7,055 nucleotides of DNA from an uncultured Candidatus Saccharibacteria bacterium (lineage in GTDB: Bacteria; Patescibacteriota; Saccharimonadia; Saccharimonadales; UBA4665), in assembly GCA_937988795.1 (NCBI GenBank), contig CALKHY010000177.1, forward strand, positions 1-7,055. Direction: 5' to 3'. A model generated the notes under the pieces. That model made no database searches. It had not been told where the DNA came from and saw only the letters and a program-made list of their open reading frames with translations. Position numbers and translations under genes: made by a program. Each line of letters opens with the position of its first letter. The first letter of the stretch is position 1. Positions 1-5,920 of this stretch are shown here, one piece after another.

Positions 1-72
1 CTGTGGTTCGTGATCCACATCATCTCCACCTACATCGGCTGGCTCATTGGGTTAAAAGATAAACCCATATAG
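1..72 (+). CDS. C-terminal tail of a membrane protein (5' end outside the window)
   Basis: Frame 1 is open from the first base and ends at a TAG at 70-72, giving 23 residues. The tail is rich in Ile, Trp, Phe and Tyr (it includes STYIGWLIGL) and ends in the short charged stretch KDKPI, as expected for a last transmembrane helix followed by a short soluble tail. The next promoter begins 13 bases after the stop, so this looks like the true end of a gene. Too little remains to name a family. It could be a chance open frame, but codon choice (TTC, ATC, ACC, GGC) looks coding and differs from the AT-rich sequence just downstream. Confidence 0.5.
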   Translation: MWFVIHIISTYIGWLIGLKDKPI

Positions 73-85
73 TTCATTAATAAAC

Positions 86-114
86 TTGACCGATGATTAA
101 ATGGGTGTTATAAT
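86..114 (+). promoter_or_regulatory. Sigma-70-type promoter giving a leaderless mRNA
   Basis: TTGACC at 86-91 matches the -35 consensus in five of six positions, and TATAAT at 109-114 is a perfect -10. They are 17 bases apart, the optimal spacing. Initiation 6-7 bases past the -10 falls at about 120-121, on the ATG at 121. No Shine-Dalgarno sequence lies in the few bases before that ATG. The gene is therefore predicted to be transcribed as a leaderless message. Confidence 0.8.
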
Positions 115-120
115 AGTATT

Positions 121-699
121 ATGATAACACGTGATTGTCGCAGTTGTGTTGAGCCGTGTGATCTAAGGCAACAACTGATCGCATTAAAGAGCGTTGTTGC
201 GGGAGCCTGTGAAGAAGCAGCAACTCAAGAGAAGGTTGCGGCATTTGGTGTGGATCTTGCACGATATGATCACAACCAGAAGGTAGTCGATCTAGAATTG
301 GATGCCATAATTGCGGCAGGCGCGCCTGTCGTTGATGATCCTGACACTCATCTAAGAAAAATGCTAGGACTTTTTGAAACCGCAAAAGGCGTTGTAGATG
401 CGCAAAATAGATTACGTGAAACCCAAGAGGATGTACGTCACAGAGTAGCCTCGGATATCGGGCCTTTGTTGGTTGATAGGATTGACGGCCAGTTGGAGCG
501 ACTTGGGCAATTTTGCTTTGGCCCTCGGCGGCCCTCAGGACTAAGAAAGGCCCTGAGTTTCTTGTTAGGCCCTACTAAATCTAAATATTGTGGTTCTCCA
601 GCCGCCCCTGTTGCCATAGCATTTCTTAGGAGAATTCATAGCGATTATCCATGGCTTATTGGAGACACTTCTACAGCCGATCGTCCTGCACGGCAATAG
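121..699 (+). CDS. Hypothetical protein, 192 aa, with an N-terminal cysteine cluster
   Basis: I do not recognise a family. The protein starts MITRDCRSCVEPCDL, with cysteines at 6, 9 and 13 (C-x2-C-x3-C), and has others at 30, 132 and 157. Residues 15-130 are rich in Ala, Leu, Gln, Glu, Asp and Arg and look mostly helical. Residues 130-192 are more basic and contain FGPRRPSG and SFLLGPTK. There is no signal peptide or membrane segment, so it is probably cytoplasmic. The ATG at 121 is supported by the perfect -10 only seven bases upstream, which rules out an earlier start on this transcript. The gene is a single unit, convergent with ino1 across a 73-base gap. It uses more AT-rich codons (AGA, AGG, ATA, CTA) than its neighbours, which could reflect separate acquisition. 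The cysteine cluster could bind a metal, but this is inference; a fourth ligand is not obvious. Confidence 0.75.
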   Translation: MITRDCRSCVEPCDLRQQLIALKSVVAGACEEAATQEKVAAFGVDLARYDHNQKVVDLELDAIIAAGAPVVDDPDTHLRKMLGLFETAKGVVDAQNRLRETQEDVRHRVASDIGPLLVDRIDGQLERLGQFCFGPRRPSGLRKALSFLLGPTKSKYCGSPAAPVAIAFLRRIHSDYPWLIGDTSTADRPARQ

Positions 700-715
700 T
701 AGTGTAGCCTAGGTC

Positions 716-732
716 AAAAGACCCTGTCTTTT
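716..732. terminator. Possible bidirectional terminator between convergent genes
   Basis: AAAAGAC (716-722), loop CCT (723-725) and GTCTTTT (726-732) form a perfect 7-bp stem with A-rich and T-rich flanks built into the arms. An alternative 4-bp stem, GGTC-AAAA-GACC, starts at 712. The site lies 17 bases after the plus-strand stop and 41 bases past the ino1 stop, between two convergent genes, where an intrinsic terminator is expected. The stem is short and AT-rich, and a T run follows on the plus strand only at 752-756, so strength is uncertain. Confidence 0.5.
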
Positions 733-772
733 ACAAATAGAGGTTTACAAGTTTTTGTTTTCTGATCGTGTT

Positions 773-1861
773 TTAACGACTGTATTTTTGGATGAACTCT
801 TCTACTAATTGGCGGGCGGTGCGGTCTTCTATTTGCTTGGGTGGGTGTTTTTGGAAGAACGCGGCGGGTTCGATGATAGCGCCTTTTAGTTTGTTGTCCA
901 GCGCCAGCTTAAGGCAACGGATGCTGTCGATGGCCACGCCTGCACTGTTGGGCGAATCTTCGACGCTGAGGCGTAAGTCCAGGTGCATTGGCACGTCACC
1001 GAAGTGCTTGCTCTCGATGCGGAGAAAGCAAATCTTGTTGTCCTTTTGCCATGGCACGTAGTCGCTCGGGCCGACGTGAATGTTCTCTGGATCGATGGTT
1101 TGGCCGCGGGCTTCGATCATCGACTGTACGGCCTCTGTTTTGCTGATCTTTTTATGTGTCAGGCGCTCGCGCTCCAGCATGTTTAGGAAGTCGGTATTAC
1201 CGCCGGTGTTGAGTTGGCAGGTGCGCTCAATTTTCATGCCGCGGTCCAGGAACAGGTTGACGAGGGTGCGGTGCACGATGGTTGCGCCAACTTGCGCCTT
1301 GATGTCATCACCGATCACCGGCAGGCCGGCTTTTTCGAACTTTTTAGCCCAGATGGGGTTGCTGGCAATGAACACCGGAATGCAGTTTACAAACCCGCAG
1401 CCAGCAGCAATCGCCGCCTCGGCGTAAAACTCGGTGGCTTTTTGCGAGCCGACTGGCAAGTAGTTAATCACTATCTCTGCCCCGCTGTCTTCTAACACCT
1501 TTACAACATCGGCCACTTTGGCCTTTTCATTTACCGGCACCAGCTCGGCAGTGTATTTGTTGACGCCGTCCAACACCGGGCCGCGGCTGACCTTGACGCC
1601 CATTTTGGGCACCTTGGCAAAGACGGTGGTGTTGTTCGGCTCGGCGTAAATCGCCTCGGCCACATCCTTGCCTACCTTGTTTTCATTCACGTCAAACGCA
1701 GCAACCACCTCGATGTCCCGAATGTGGTAGCCGCCAAAGTTGACGTGCATTACGCCCGGCACAAACTCGTCGTCTTTAGCGTTCCGGTAGTAATAAATCC
1801 CCTGCACCAGCGACGACGCGCAGTTGCCGACGCCAACGATCGCGACCTTAATCTTCCCCAT
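773..1861 (-). CDS. ino1: Inositol-3-phosphate synthase (myo-inositol-1-phosphate synthase)
   Basis: The enzyme converts glucose 6-phosphate to 1D-myo-inositol 3-phosphate with bound NAD, the first step of inositol synthesis, in the cytoplasm. The 362 residues match the short actinobacterial class (about 360-370 aa; the eukaryotic class is above 500). Visible motifs are the NAD-binding Rossmann turn IVGVGNCASS (8-17), YLPVGS (134-139), GDDIKAQVGAT (184-194), LNTGGNTDFLN (217-227) and SPNSAG (303-308). From memory, the whole chain follows Mycobacterium tuberculosis Ino1 closely, including VPGVMHV and NMLERERL. The ATG start has a strong ribosome site, AAGGAG, at 1875-1870, eight bases away. 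The gene is the last of a five-gene minus-strand run but sits 97 bases after the previous stop, so it may have its own promoter. In Actinobacteria the product feeds phosphatidylinositol and mycothiol synthesis; the plsY and cdsA-like genes nearby favour a lipid role here. Family assignment is secure; the downstream use is inferred. Confidence 0.95.
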   Translation of the reverse strand: MGKIKVAIVGVGNCASSLVQGIYYYRNAKDDEFVPGVMHVNFGGYHIRDIEVVAAFDVNENKVGKDVAEAIYAEPNNTTVFAKVPKMGVKVSRGPVLDGVNKYTAELVPVNEKAKVADVVKVLEDSGAEIVINYLPVGSQKATEFYAEAAIAAGCGFVNCIPVFIASNPIWAKKFEKAGLPVIGDDIKAQVGATIVHRTLVNLFLDRGMKIERTCQLNTGGNTDFLNMLERERLTHKKISKTEAVQSMIEARGQTIDPENIHVGPSDYVPWQKDNKICFLRIESKHFGDVPMHLDLRLSVEDSPNSAGVAIDSIRCLKLALDNKLKGAIIEPAAFFQKHPPKQIEDRTARQLVEEFIQKYSR

Positions 1862-1946
1862 GCCATAGTCTCCTTGTTGTTACCCGACTTCCATCGTAGC
1901 GCCGGCAGATATATAAAACAAATACATAGTTTTGATATGGGTATAA

Positions 1947-1964
1947 CTAGAATTTATATTCTAG
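1947..1964. repeat. Perfect 7-bp inverted repeat upstream of ino1
   Basis: CTAGAAT (1947-1953), TTAT (1954-1957) and ATTCTAG (1958-1964) form a perfect palindromic hairpin. It overlaps the TAG stop of the VTT-like gene (1961-1963) and lies 86 bases before the ino1 start on the same strand. No T run follows on the minus strand, so it is a poor intrinsic terminator. It could be an operator for ino1 or an mRNA-end hairpin. The rest of the gap (1862-1946) is AT-rich; I could not define a convincing ino1 promoter in it. Confidence 0.5.
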
Positions 1965-2635
1965 CTGTACGCGTTGTAGGTCTTCAGGAGCAGGATCGAG
2001 AAGATAAAGATCGCGATGAAGAAGAGTGGCACATAATTGCGTCGAACTACATGGTGTAGCCTGGGATAGAGCGACAAAAACAGTCCGTATGCGATAAGGT
2101 AACGCACGATCCGCACGGCAACCGCCACCACCAGAAACGCCAGCAGATGGTATTTGTACTGCCACGCCAAATGCGTAAAGACTTTGTAGGGAACGCCGGA
2201 AAATGGCTGGTTTACCAGCCCCATAATGCCCATCTCGTTGTACCAGGTCTTGGTTTGCGAAACCATGCGGTCCTGAATGTACGGGAGCGAGCTAATGGCG
2301 TGCTCTGGCAGTCGCATGAGCAGCGCTACAATGGTGCCAAATACCGTGCCGGCGACGTCATACAGCAGCATGAGTCGTTTTTTGCGGATGCGCATGAAGA
2401 CGATCAACAGGAGTAAAAATTCCGGTATGACAAACCATACCACTGCCTCGCCAGCCGCCCAGGCGAAAATCAGCCAGTTGGCCTGCCGACTCGAAAAGAA
2501 ATTTTCGACATAGAAATTAAAACTGCTGAGGCTCAGTTTTTCGCGATGGCCCAGCCAATACCACACAAAAAACGGCAAAATAAACAGTAAAATCGAGGTG
2601 GTAATGACAATAAAATTTACCAGGTATAGAAGCAT
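1961..2635 (-). CDS. VTT/DedA-like (SNARE-associated type) integral membrane protein
   Basis: This 224-residue membrane protein has hydrophobic segments near 5-27, 52-82, 92-107, 164-190 and 202-217. The central region resembles the VTT fold: an acidic/proline pair (P71-E72) after a membrane segment, a basic patch RIRKKR followed by a glycine-rich helix (YDVAGTVFG, 92-100), and a conserved-looking reentrant segment GLVNQPFSGVPYKVF (139-153). That last stretch is like the G-x-P-[YF]-K-x-F motif of YqaA/DedA relatives. Members of the superfamily are linked to lipid scrambling or transport and membrane homeostasis. The ATG has a good ribosome site (AGGAG at 2647-2643, seven bases away) inside the UbiA gene, and the two genes overlap by 19 bases, so they are almost certainly co-translated. 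The VTT call rests on motif resemblance seen by eye; an unrelated membrane protein remains possible. Confidence 0.6.
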   Translation of the reverse strand: MLLYLVNFIVITTSILLFILPFFVWYWLGHREKLSLSSFNFYVENFFSSRQANWLIFAWAAGEAVVWFVIPEFLLLLIVFMRIRKKRLMLLYDVAGTVFGTIVALLMRLPEHAISSLPYIQDRMVSQTKTWYNEMGIMGLVNQPFSGVPYKVFTHLAWQYKYHLLAFLVVAVAVRIVRYLIAYGLFLSLYPRLHHVVRRNYVPLFFIAIFIFSILLLKTYNAYS

Positions 2636-3498
2636 AGGATCACTCCTGCATCGAACAGGTTATTGACGTCAAGTGCGAGGTGAAACAGTTTGTTATTGCG
2701 TGGGAATGATTTTTGCTCCGTTCTCAGCGAACGACGCAGGGATGTGCTGTAGATAGCAATAGGCGCGAGTATGATAACGGCCCAAACGGGCACAGGAGCG
2801 ATTATCAGGGCCGTCAGGATGCTGGCGTATCCAAACGCGCTTGCTAGCAGGCTTACGCGATTTGTCGTCAAGGCCCCAAAGGCTACTAGGAATGTGCGTT
2901 TGTTGTGCTGCCAGTCTGCTTCGTAATCTTTGTAATCCTTGAGTATTGAGAGCGCAAAACGTTGCACAAATCCACCAATAGCCAGTGCGGCCAGTACAAC
3001 ATAATCACCCTCCCCGCCGGCTGCGTATACGCCCAGCAGGAGCGGCAGTGTGTGAAACAACAAAGCAAGTAACGCAATCGAGCTGATGGGCCGGCGCGAG
3101 GCCTGGATTGGTGGCTGGTTGTAGAACCAACACAGGATAAGGTAGACCAGCAGCGATACAAAAACGACCGTCTGACCAAACAGTGCCGGCACGGCTAGAC
3201 TGAGCATAGACAGCCCGACGCCGACCAGATGTACCTGCTCGTTCGCAACCTGCCCGTCCAGCAGTGGCGTGCGCCGCTTGGCGCTCGCGTCAATTGTCTT
3301 GTCGGCAAGGTCGTTTTGTAGCGTGGCGGCAAAATTGAGACAGAGCACACCGAATAAACTGGTCAGTAGTGTAGTCTCAGAAAAAGTCTGTCCGCCGGCA
3401 GCAGTATATCCCAGCAAAACCGCCAAAAGCGGCGGCACGGCATTCTTGGGCCGCGCCAGCCGATACAGCAGTGGTATGGTGTGGGAACGGCCGGCCAT
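2617..3498 (-). CDS. UbiA-family prenyltransferase
   Basis: This integral membrane enzyme is expected to transfer a polyprenyl chain from its diphosphate to an acceptor. It shows both Asp-rich motifs of the family: NDLADKTID (N62 to D70, NDxxDxxxD) followed by KRRTPLLDG, and KDYKDYEAD (187-195) followed by KRT. These bind Mg and the prenyl diphosphate. YNQPPI (126-131) matches the usual Y-x-x-P-P segment, and LYRLARPKN near the N-terminus is the typical lead-in. About eight or nine membrane helices are visible, and 293 residues is the usual family length. I chose the ATG at 3498, 16 bases after the stop of the upstream gene; a GTG at 3537 would add 13 residues (306 aa) and overlap that gene. 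Neither start has a convincing ribosome site. Motifs cannot tell quinone, heme, decaprenyl-phosphoribose or ether-lipid members apart. No quinone or heme gene is nearby, and the lipid-gene context suggests a lipid or polyprenyl product. Confidence 0.88.
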   Translation of the reverse strand: MAGRSHTIPLLYRLARPKNAVPPLLAVLLGYTAAGGQTFSETTLLTSLFGVLCLNFAATLQNDLADKTIDASAKRRTPLLDGQVANEQVHLVGVGLSMLSLAVPALFGQTVVFVSLLVYLILCWFYNQPPIQASRRPISSIALLALLFHTLPLLLGVYAAGGEGDYVVLAALAIGGFVQRFALSILKDYKDYEADWQHNKRTFLVAFGALTTNRVSLLASAFGYASILTALIIAPVPVWAVIILAPIAIYSTSLRRSLRTEQKSFPRNNKLFHLALDVNNLFDAGVILCFYTW

Positions 3499-3514
3499 AC
3501 CGGATCCGGAAGCC

Positions 3515-3934
3515 TCAGGTACCTGCCTCGCCAACACCGCTAATCATCAAGACCATGAACATTGCGATCAGTGCAAGATACCCCAGGATCGGCAGGCCGA
3601 TGACAACCAGGATGCTCAGACCAATGATGCGCAAGGGTGTCCAGTTGTGCTTTTCCCGGATGACTTTGCCGTCGCTGGTTGTCGTGACCGGCTCGCCCCT
3701 AAGGGGCACGCCGCGCGCAATGCTGTAAAGCGACACAAGCAAGAACACTATCGCGGCAATCCTGAGCAGGTCGCCGTTGCCGGTTAACAAACTGAATACC
3801 GCAACAATGCCAAAGATGAGCAATGTTATTTCGTACGGGTTCTGCCATTTTGTTACCGCTGTCGGCACTGTTGGCGTCGGCGTTTCATTTGGTGCGGCAC
3901 GCTGAAACGGTTGTTGTCGCTGTTCATTATCCAT
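3515..3934 (-). CDS. Small membrane protein of unknown function
   Basis: I do not recognise a family. The 139 residues start with about 30 hydrophilic residues rich in Gln, Pro and Thr (including NETPTPTVPTAV), then hydrophobic helices near 34-51 and 56-74. A polar linker at 75-100 (RGEPVTTTSDGKVIREKHNW) is followed by a long hydrophobic stretch at 101-133 that could be one or two helices. The ATG has a strong ribosome site, AAAGGAG at 3947-3941, six bases away, and it overlaps the end of the upstream gene by eight bases (ATGGATAA). This places it firmly in the four-gene coupled cluster ahead of the UbiA and VTT-like genes. The disordered N-terminus followed by helices suggests a scaffold or accessory subunit, but that is speculation. 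Confidence 0.75.
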   Translation of the reverse strand: MDNEQRQQPFQRAAPNETPTPTVPTAVTKWQNPYEITLLIFGIVAVFSLLTGNGDLLRIAAIVFLLVSLYSIARGVPLRGEPVTTTSDGKVIREKHNWTPLRIIGLSILVVIGLPILGYLALIAMFMVLMISGVGEAGT

Positions 3935-4592
3935 GATGTGCTCCTTTGCGTACGGCGCTTACGACAGCATAATTGAACCCAGTCAGTATCAGGAAGGCCA
4001 CGATGACCGTCGCAAAACCCAGAACGATGGTCAGCGACCTCTCAGCGAACAGGAAGCTGCTGATCCCCACAAACGCCATGATGTTCGGTATGAAGTAGCT
4101 GTACCGCAGTACATCACTTTTGAGGGTCGACGCCACAACCTTCCGGTAGAAACATACGTTGGCGCGCACCCAAATCAGCAGAAGAACGATAGCTAGGAAC
4201 GCAGCGAACGGCCGAGGCGTGTTAAATACTAAAATATTGTCGCGCAGCACAGGATCTGCCCCGCTGTCTACGGCCCGCCAGAACAGTGCTCCCGCAAGTA
4301 CAATAGCCACGGCACCACTGGCAAGGTTGGCGTCCTTGGCTGGTACTACTGTGCGCAGCAGTAGTACGGTGGCAGCCATAATGAAAGCGTCGCCTGCGAG
4401 CACGAAGGCTTCAAGTGTGCTATTGCCAGCCAGCGTACCTACCGCCCATATCAGGCTGGCAATGCCGGCGGCCATATACGCCAACCGGTACGACTTGATG
4501 GCAAACTGCGGTTTATTGGCGATTTTTCCTGATGAGTAGGCATACGCCAAAAAAGCGAGTGCGGCTGCGCAAAATCCTAAAGTTCCCAGCAT
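3927..4592 (-). CDS. Seven-helix membrane protein of unknown function
   Basis: I do not recognise a family. The 221 residues show about seven hydrophobic segments: 1-20, 37-55, 62-82, 89-107, 125-145, 165-183 and 186-210. They are joined by short loops, including a basic loop NKPQFAIKSYR (26-36) and NTPRP (124-128). The C-terminus is short and basic (RKGAHHG). It is the first gene of the minus-strand run. The ATG at 4592 has a ribosome site, AAAGGA at 4605-4600, seven bases away, and a likely divergent promoter lies just beyond. The seven-helix layout with small loops is seen in sensor-like and transporter-like proteins, but no catalytic motif is visible, so I assign no function. Its stop overlaps the next start, implying tight co-expression with that small membrane protein. 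Confidence 0.78.
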   Translation of the reverse strand: MLGTLGFCAAALAFLAYAYSSGKIANKPQFAIKSYRLAYMAAGIASLIWAVGTLAGNSTLEAFVLAGDAFIMAATVLLLRTVVPAKDANLASGAVAIVLAGALFWRAVDSGADPVLRDNILVFNTPRPFAAFLAIVLLLIWVRANVCFYRKVVASTLKSDVLRYSYFIPNIMAFVGISSFLFAERSLTIVLGFATVIVAFLILTGFNYAVVSAVRKGAHHG

Positions 4593-4621
4593 TCCCCTGT
4601 CCTTTCTGGTAATCTATGGGT

Positions 4622-4627
4622 AGTATA
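4622..4627 (-). promoter_or_regulatory. Probable -10 of the minus-strand membrane gene cluster
   Basis: Read on the minus strand, 4627-4622 is TATACT, five of six matches to the -10 consensus. A weak -35 (TTGCAT, 4651-4646) lies 18 bases upstream and overlaps the plsY start codon. Initiation near 4615 would leave a leader of about 22 bases holding the AAAGGA ribosome site of the gene starting at 4592. Confidence 0.4.
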
Positions 4628-4629
4628 GT
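4624..4629 (+). promoter_or_regulatory. Probable -10 of the plsY promoter
   Basis: TATAGT matches the -10 consensus in five of six positions and overlaps the divergent minus-strand -10. I see no good -35 at the expected distance (4601-4606 is CCTTTC). Initiation near 4636 would leave a leader of about 10 bases before the plsY ATG. That leader has no Shine-Dalgarno sequence, in keeping with the leaderless style of the promoters at 86-114 and 5892-5920. Confidence 0.4.
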
Positions 4630-4645
4630 GCGAACGTAATTCTAA

Positions 4646-5215
4646 ATGCAAACGGTTTTTGTTTTAGCGGTTCTAGCGTATTTGTGCGGGTCGGTACCGA
4701 CCGGCAAGCTGCTTGGTTGGCGCAAAAATATCGACATCCAAAAACATGGTAGCGGCAATATTGGTTTTGCCAACGCGGTGCGGGTGCTTGGCTGGCGCGA
4801 CGGCATTATTGTGTTGATTGTGGACGTATTAAAAGGGTTTGCGCCGGTGTTTGCCGCCAAGTGGCTGGGCTTTGAAGATGCCGCCTTGCTGGCCATCGGG
4901 CTGCTGCCGATCATTGGCCATGCTTACCCGGTGTGGTTGCGTTTTCGCGGCGGCAAATCAATTGCAACTGGGCTGGGCGTGTTGCTGGTCATAGCGCCAT
5001 TGCTTGCCGCCTGCGCAACCGCCGTTTACTTAGTGACGCTCGCCATCTGGCGCAAATCGGCCGCCGGTTCGCTCGTGGGAGTGTGGTCGCTGCCGGTTTG
5101 GGCTGCTGTTTTTGATCCGCGGCTCGTCTGGTATGTTCTGCTCCTTGCTCTGTTTGCCACATACACGCACCGTCAAAACATTCGTGATTTTATGAGGAGG
5201 ACGTATGCTACTTAA
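4646..5215 (+). CDS. plsY: Acyl-phosphate:glycerol-3-phosphate acyltransferase PlsY
   Basis: This membrane enzyme acylates sn-glycerol 3-phosphate from acyl phosphate to give 1-acylglycerol 3-phosphate, the first committed step of phospholipid synthesis. The 189 residues contain the family blocks in order: GSVPTGKLLG (15-24), the phosphate-loop-like HGSGNIGFANAVR (34-46), D60 to KG64, GHAYPVWLRFRGGKSIAT (91-108), and the C-terminal THRQNIR (174-180). About five to seven hydrophobic segments fit the known topology. Two blocks deviate slightly from the common form: GFAN where GxTN is usual, and GGKSIAT where GGKGVAT is usual. The ATG has no ribosome site; a short or absent leader is likely. The gene overlaps the cdsA-like gene by 11 bases, so the two form an operon. 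PlsX, which makes the acyl phosphate, and PlsC are not in the window. Assignment is secure. Confidence 0.94.
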   Translation: MQTVFVLAVLAYLCGSVPTGKLLGWRKNIDIQKHGSGNIGFANAVRVLGWRDGIIVLIVDVLKGFAPVFAAKWLGFEDAALLAIGLLPIIGHAYPVWLRFRGGKSIATGLGVLLVIAPLLAACATAVYLVTLAIWRKSAAGSLVGVWSLPVWAAVFDPRLVWYVLLLALFATYTHRQNIRDFMRRTYAT

Positions 5216-5906
5216 ATTCACACTGCTGGCATTATTTATCTTCATCGCTGGTTATTTGCTTACAGCCCAGCTATACCGCATGCGTGGCAAACGTCTGCGC
5301 GGCAGCAAGCTCGAGACCAAGATTTTGCTATGGATTCCGCTGTTTGGGGCGGCGGTCGCCTTTGCATACGGGGATGAATGGGTACGTATCGCATTGCTCG
5401 CCATTGTATTGTTGGGCGCGTGGCTGGATGTAGTTGGGCAGCGGATTTGGCTTGGTTCAGTACTCTATGCGTGCGCGGTTAGCATTGGGGTGATGAGCCT
5501 ATTTGGCGTGGCAGCGTTTGGGACGCAGATCTTTTTGGCTGTGTGGTCTATGTCGGTCTTATCAGACGCTACCGCCTTTTTTGTTGGCAATTGTGCAGGC
5601 AAACATAAATTGCCAAGCGTTCTTAACAGTAATAAGAGCTGGGAGGGCGTGGCCGGACAGCTTCTTGGCGCGGCACTGGGTTTTGCACTGCTGGAGTTAT
5701 GTTTTGACAATGTGCCAGGGTATTTTGTGGCAACAGTTGGTATTGGTTCGGCGCTTGGCGATTTGTCTAATAGTTACATAAAGCGCCGCACTGGTATTGT
5801 GGAGTGGAGTAACCGGATACCCGGTCACGGCGGTTACCTGGACCGCTTTGCCAGTTTGGCGGGCGCTTCACTACTAACTCTTGCTATTATGTTGGTTATA
5901 AGCTAG
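5205..5906 (+). CDS. cdsA: CdsA-like phosphatidate cytidylyltransferase (CDP-diacylglycerol synthase family)
   Basis: The family activates phosphatidate (or archaeal phosphatidate) with CTP to give CDP-lipid in the membrane. Of 233 residues, the C-terminal half carries the conserved core: SDATAFFVGN (120-129), NSNKSWEG (141-148), GDLSNSYIKR (185-194) and PGHGGYLDR (206-214), with the probable metal ligands D186 and D213 retained. The usual Lys-Asp pair in the signature, between the KR and PGHGG parts, is replaced by V199-E200, and the Asp normally two residues after the DR is A216. Upstream are several membrane segments. The length is at the short end (many bacterial CdsA are 260-285 aa), because the N-terminal half is compact. 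The start has AGGAGG at 5195-5200, only four bases from the ATG, inside the end of plsY. The gene is co-transcribed with plsY. Substrate could be diacyl or, less likely, an archaeol-type lipid, as in CarS. Confidence 0.83.
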   Translation: MLLKFTLLALFIFIAGYLLTAQLYRMRGKRLRGSKLETKILLWIPLFGAAVAFAYGDEWVRIALLAIVLLGAWLDVVGQRIWLGSVLYACAVSIGVMSLFGVAAFGTQIFLAVWSMSVLSDATAFFVGNCAGKHKLPSVLNSNKSWEGVAGQLLGAALGFALLELCFDNVPGYFVATVGIGSALGDLSNSYIKRRTGIVEWSNRIPGHGGYLDRFASLAGASLLTLAIMLVIS

Positions 5907-5920
5907 CCGGACTGTATAAT
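5892..5920 (+). promoter_or_regulatory. LysR-gene promoter, probably leaderless
   Basis: TATAAT at 5915-5920 is a perfect -10, with TTGGTT at 5892-5897 as a partial -35 and a 17-base spacer. The -35 lies inside the last codons of the cdsA-like gene. Initiation is expected at about 5926-5928, directly before the ATG at 5929, and no Shine-Dalgarno sequence is present in the T-rich bases between. Confidence 0.65.

Noticed and set aside
1080..1427. Plus-strand frames of 67-115 residues opposite ino1
   Set aside because: ino1 is conserved along its full length on the other strand, and these frames show no ribosome site or recognisable domain.
1932..1960. Plus-strand promoter-like pair TTGATA-17-TATATT
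   Set aside because: No plus-strand gene follows; the sequence beyond is antisense to the VTT-like gene. It is most likely chance in an AT-rich gap.
1947..2165. 72-residue minus-strand frame overlapping the end of the VTT-like gene
   Set aside because: It is in a different frame of the same strand, with no start signal; the longer membrane-protein frame has a good ribosome site and overlap coupling.
3269..3787. 172-residue plus-strand open frame antisense to the UbiA and small membrane genes
   Set aside because: Composition is out-of-frame-like with no family pattern. The opposite strand carries clear UbiA motifs, and this frame crosses a gene boundary.
2617..5906. Archaeal-type ether-lipid pathway (UbiA as DGGGP synthase plus the CdsA-like protein as CarS)
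   Set aside because: PlsY implies acyl-ester lipids, there is no GGGP synthase or glycerol-1-phosphate dehydrogenase here, and the motifs do not separate these subfamilies. It remains only a remote alternative.
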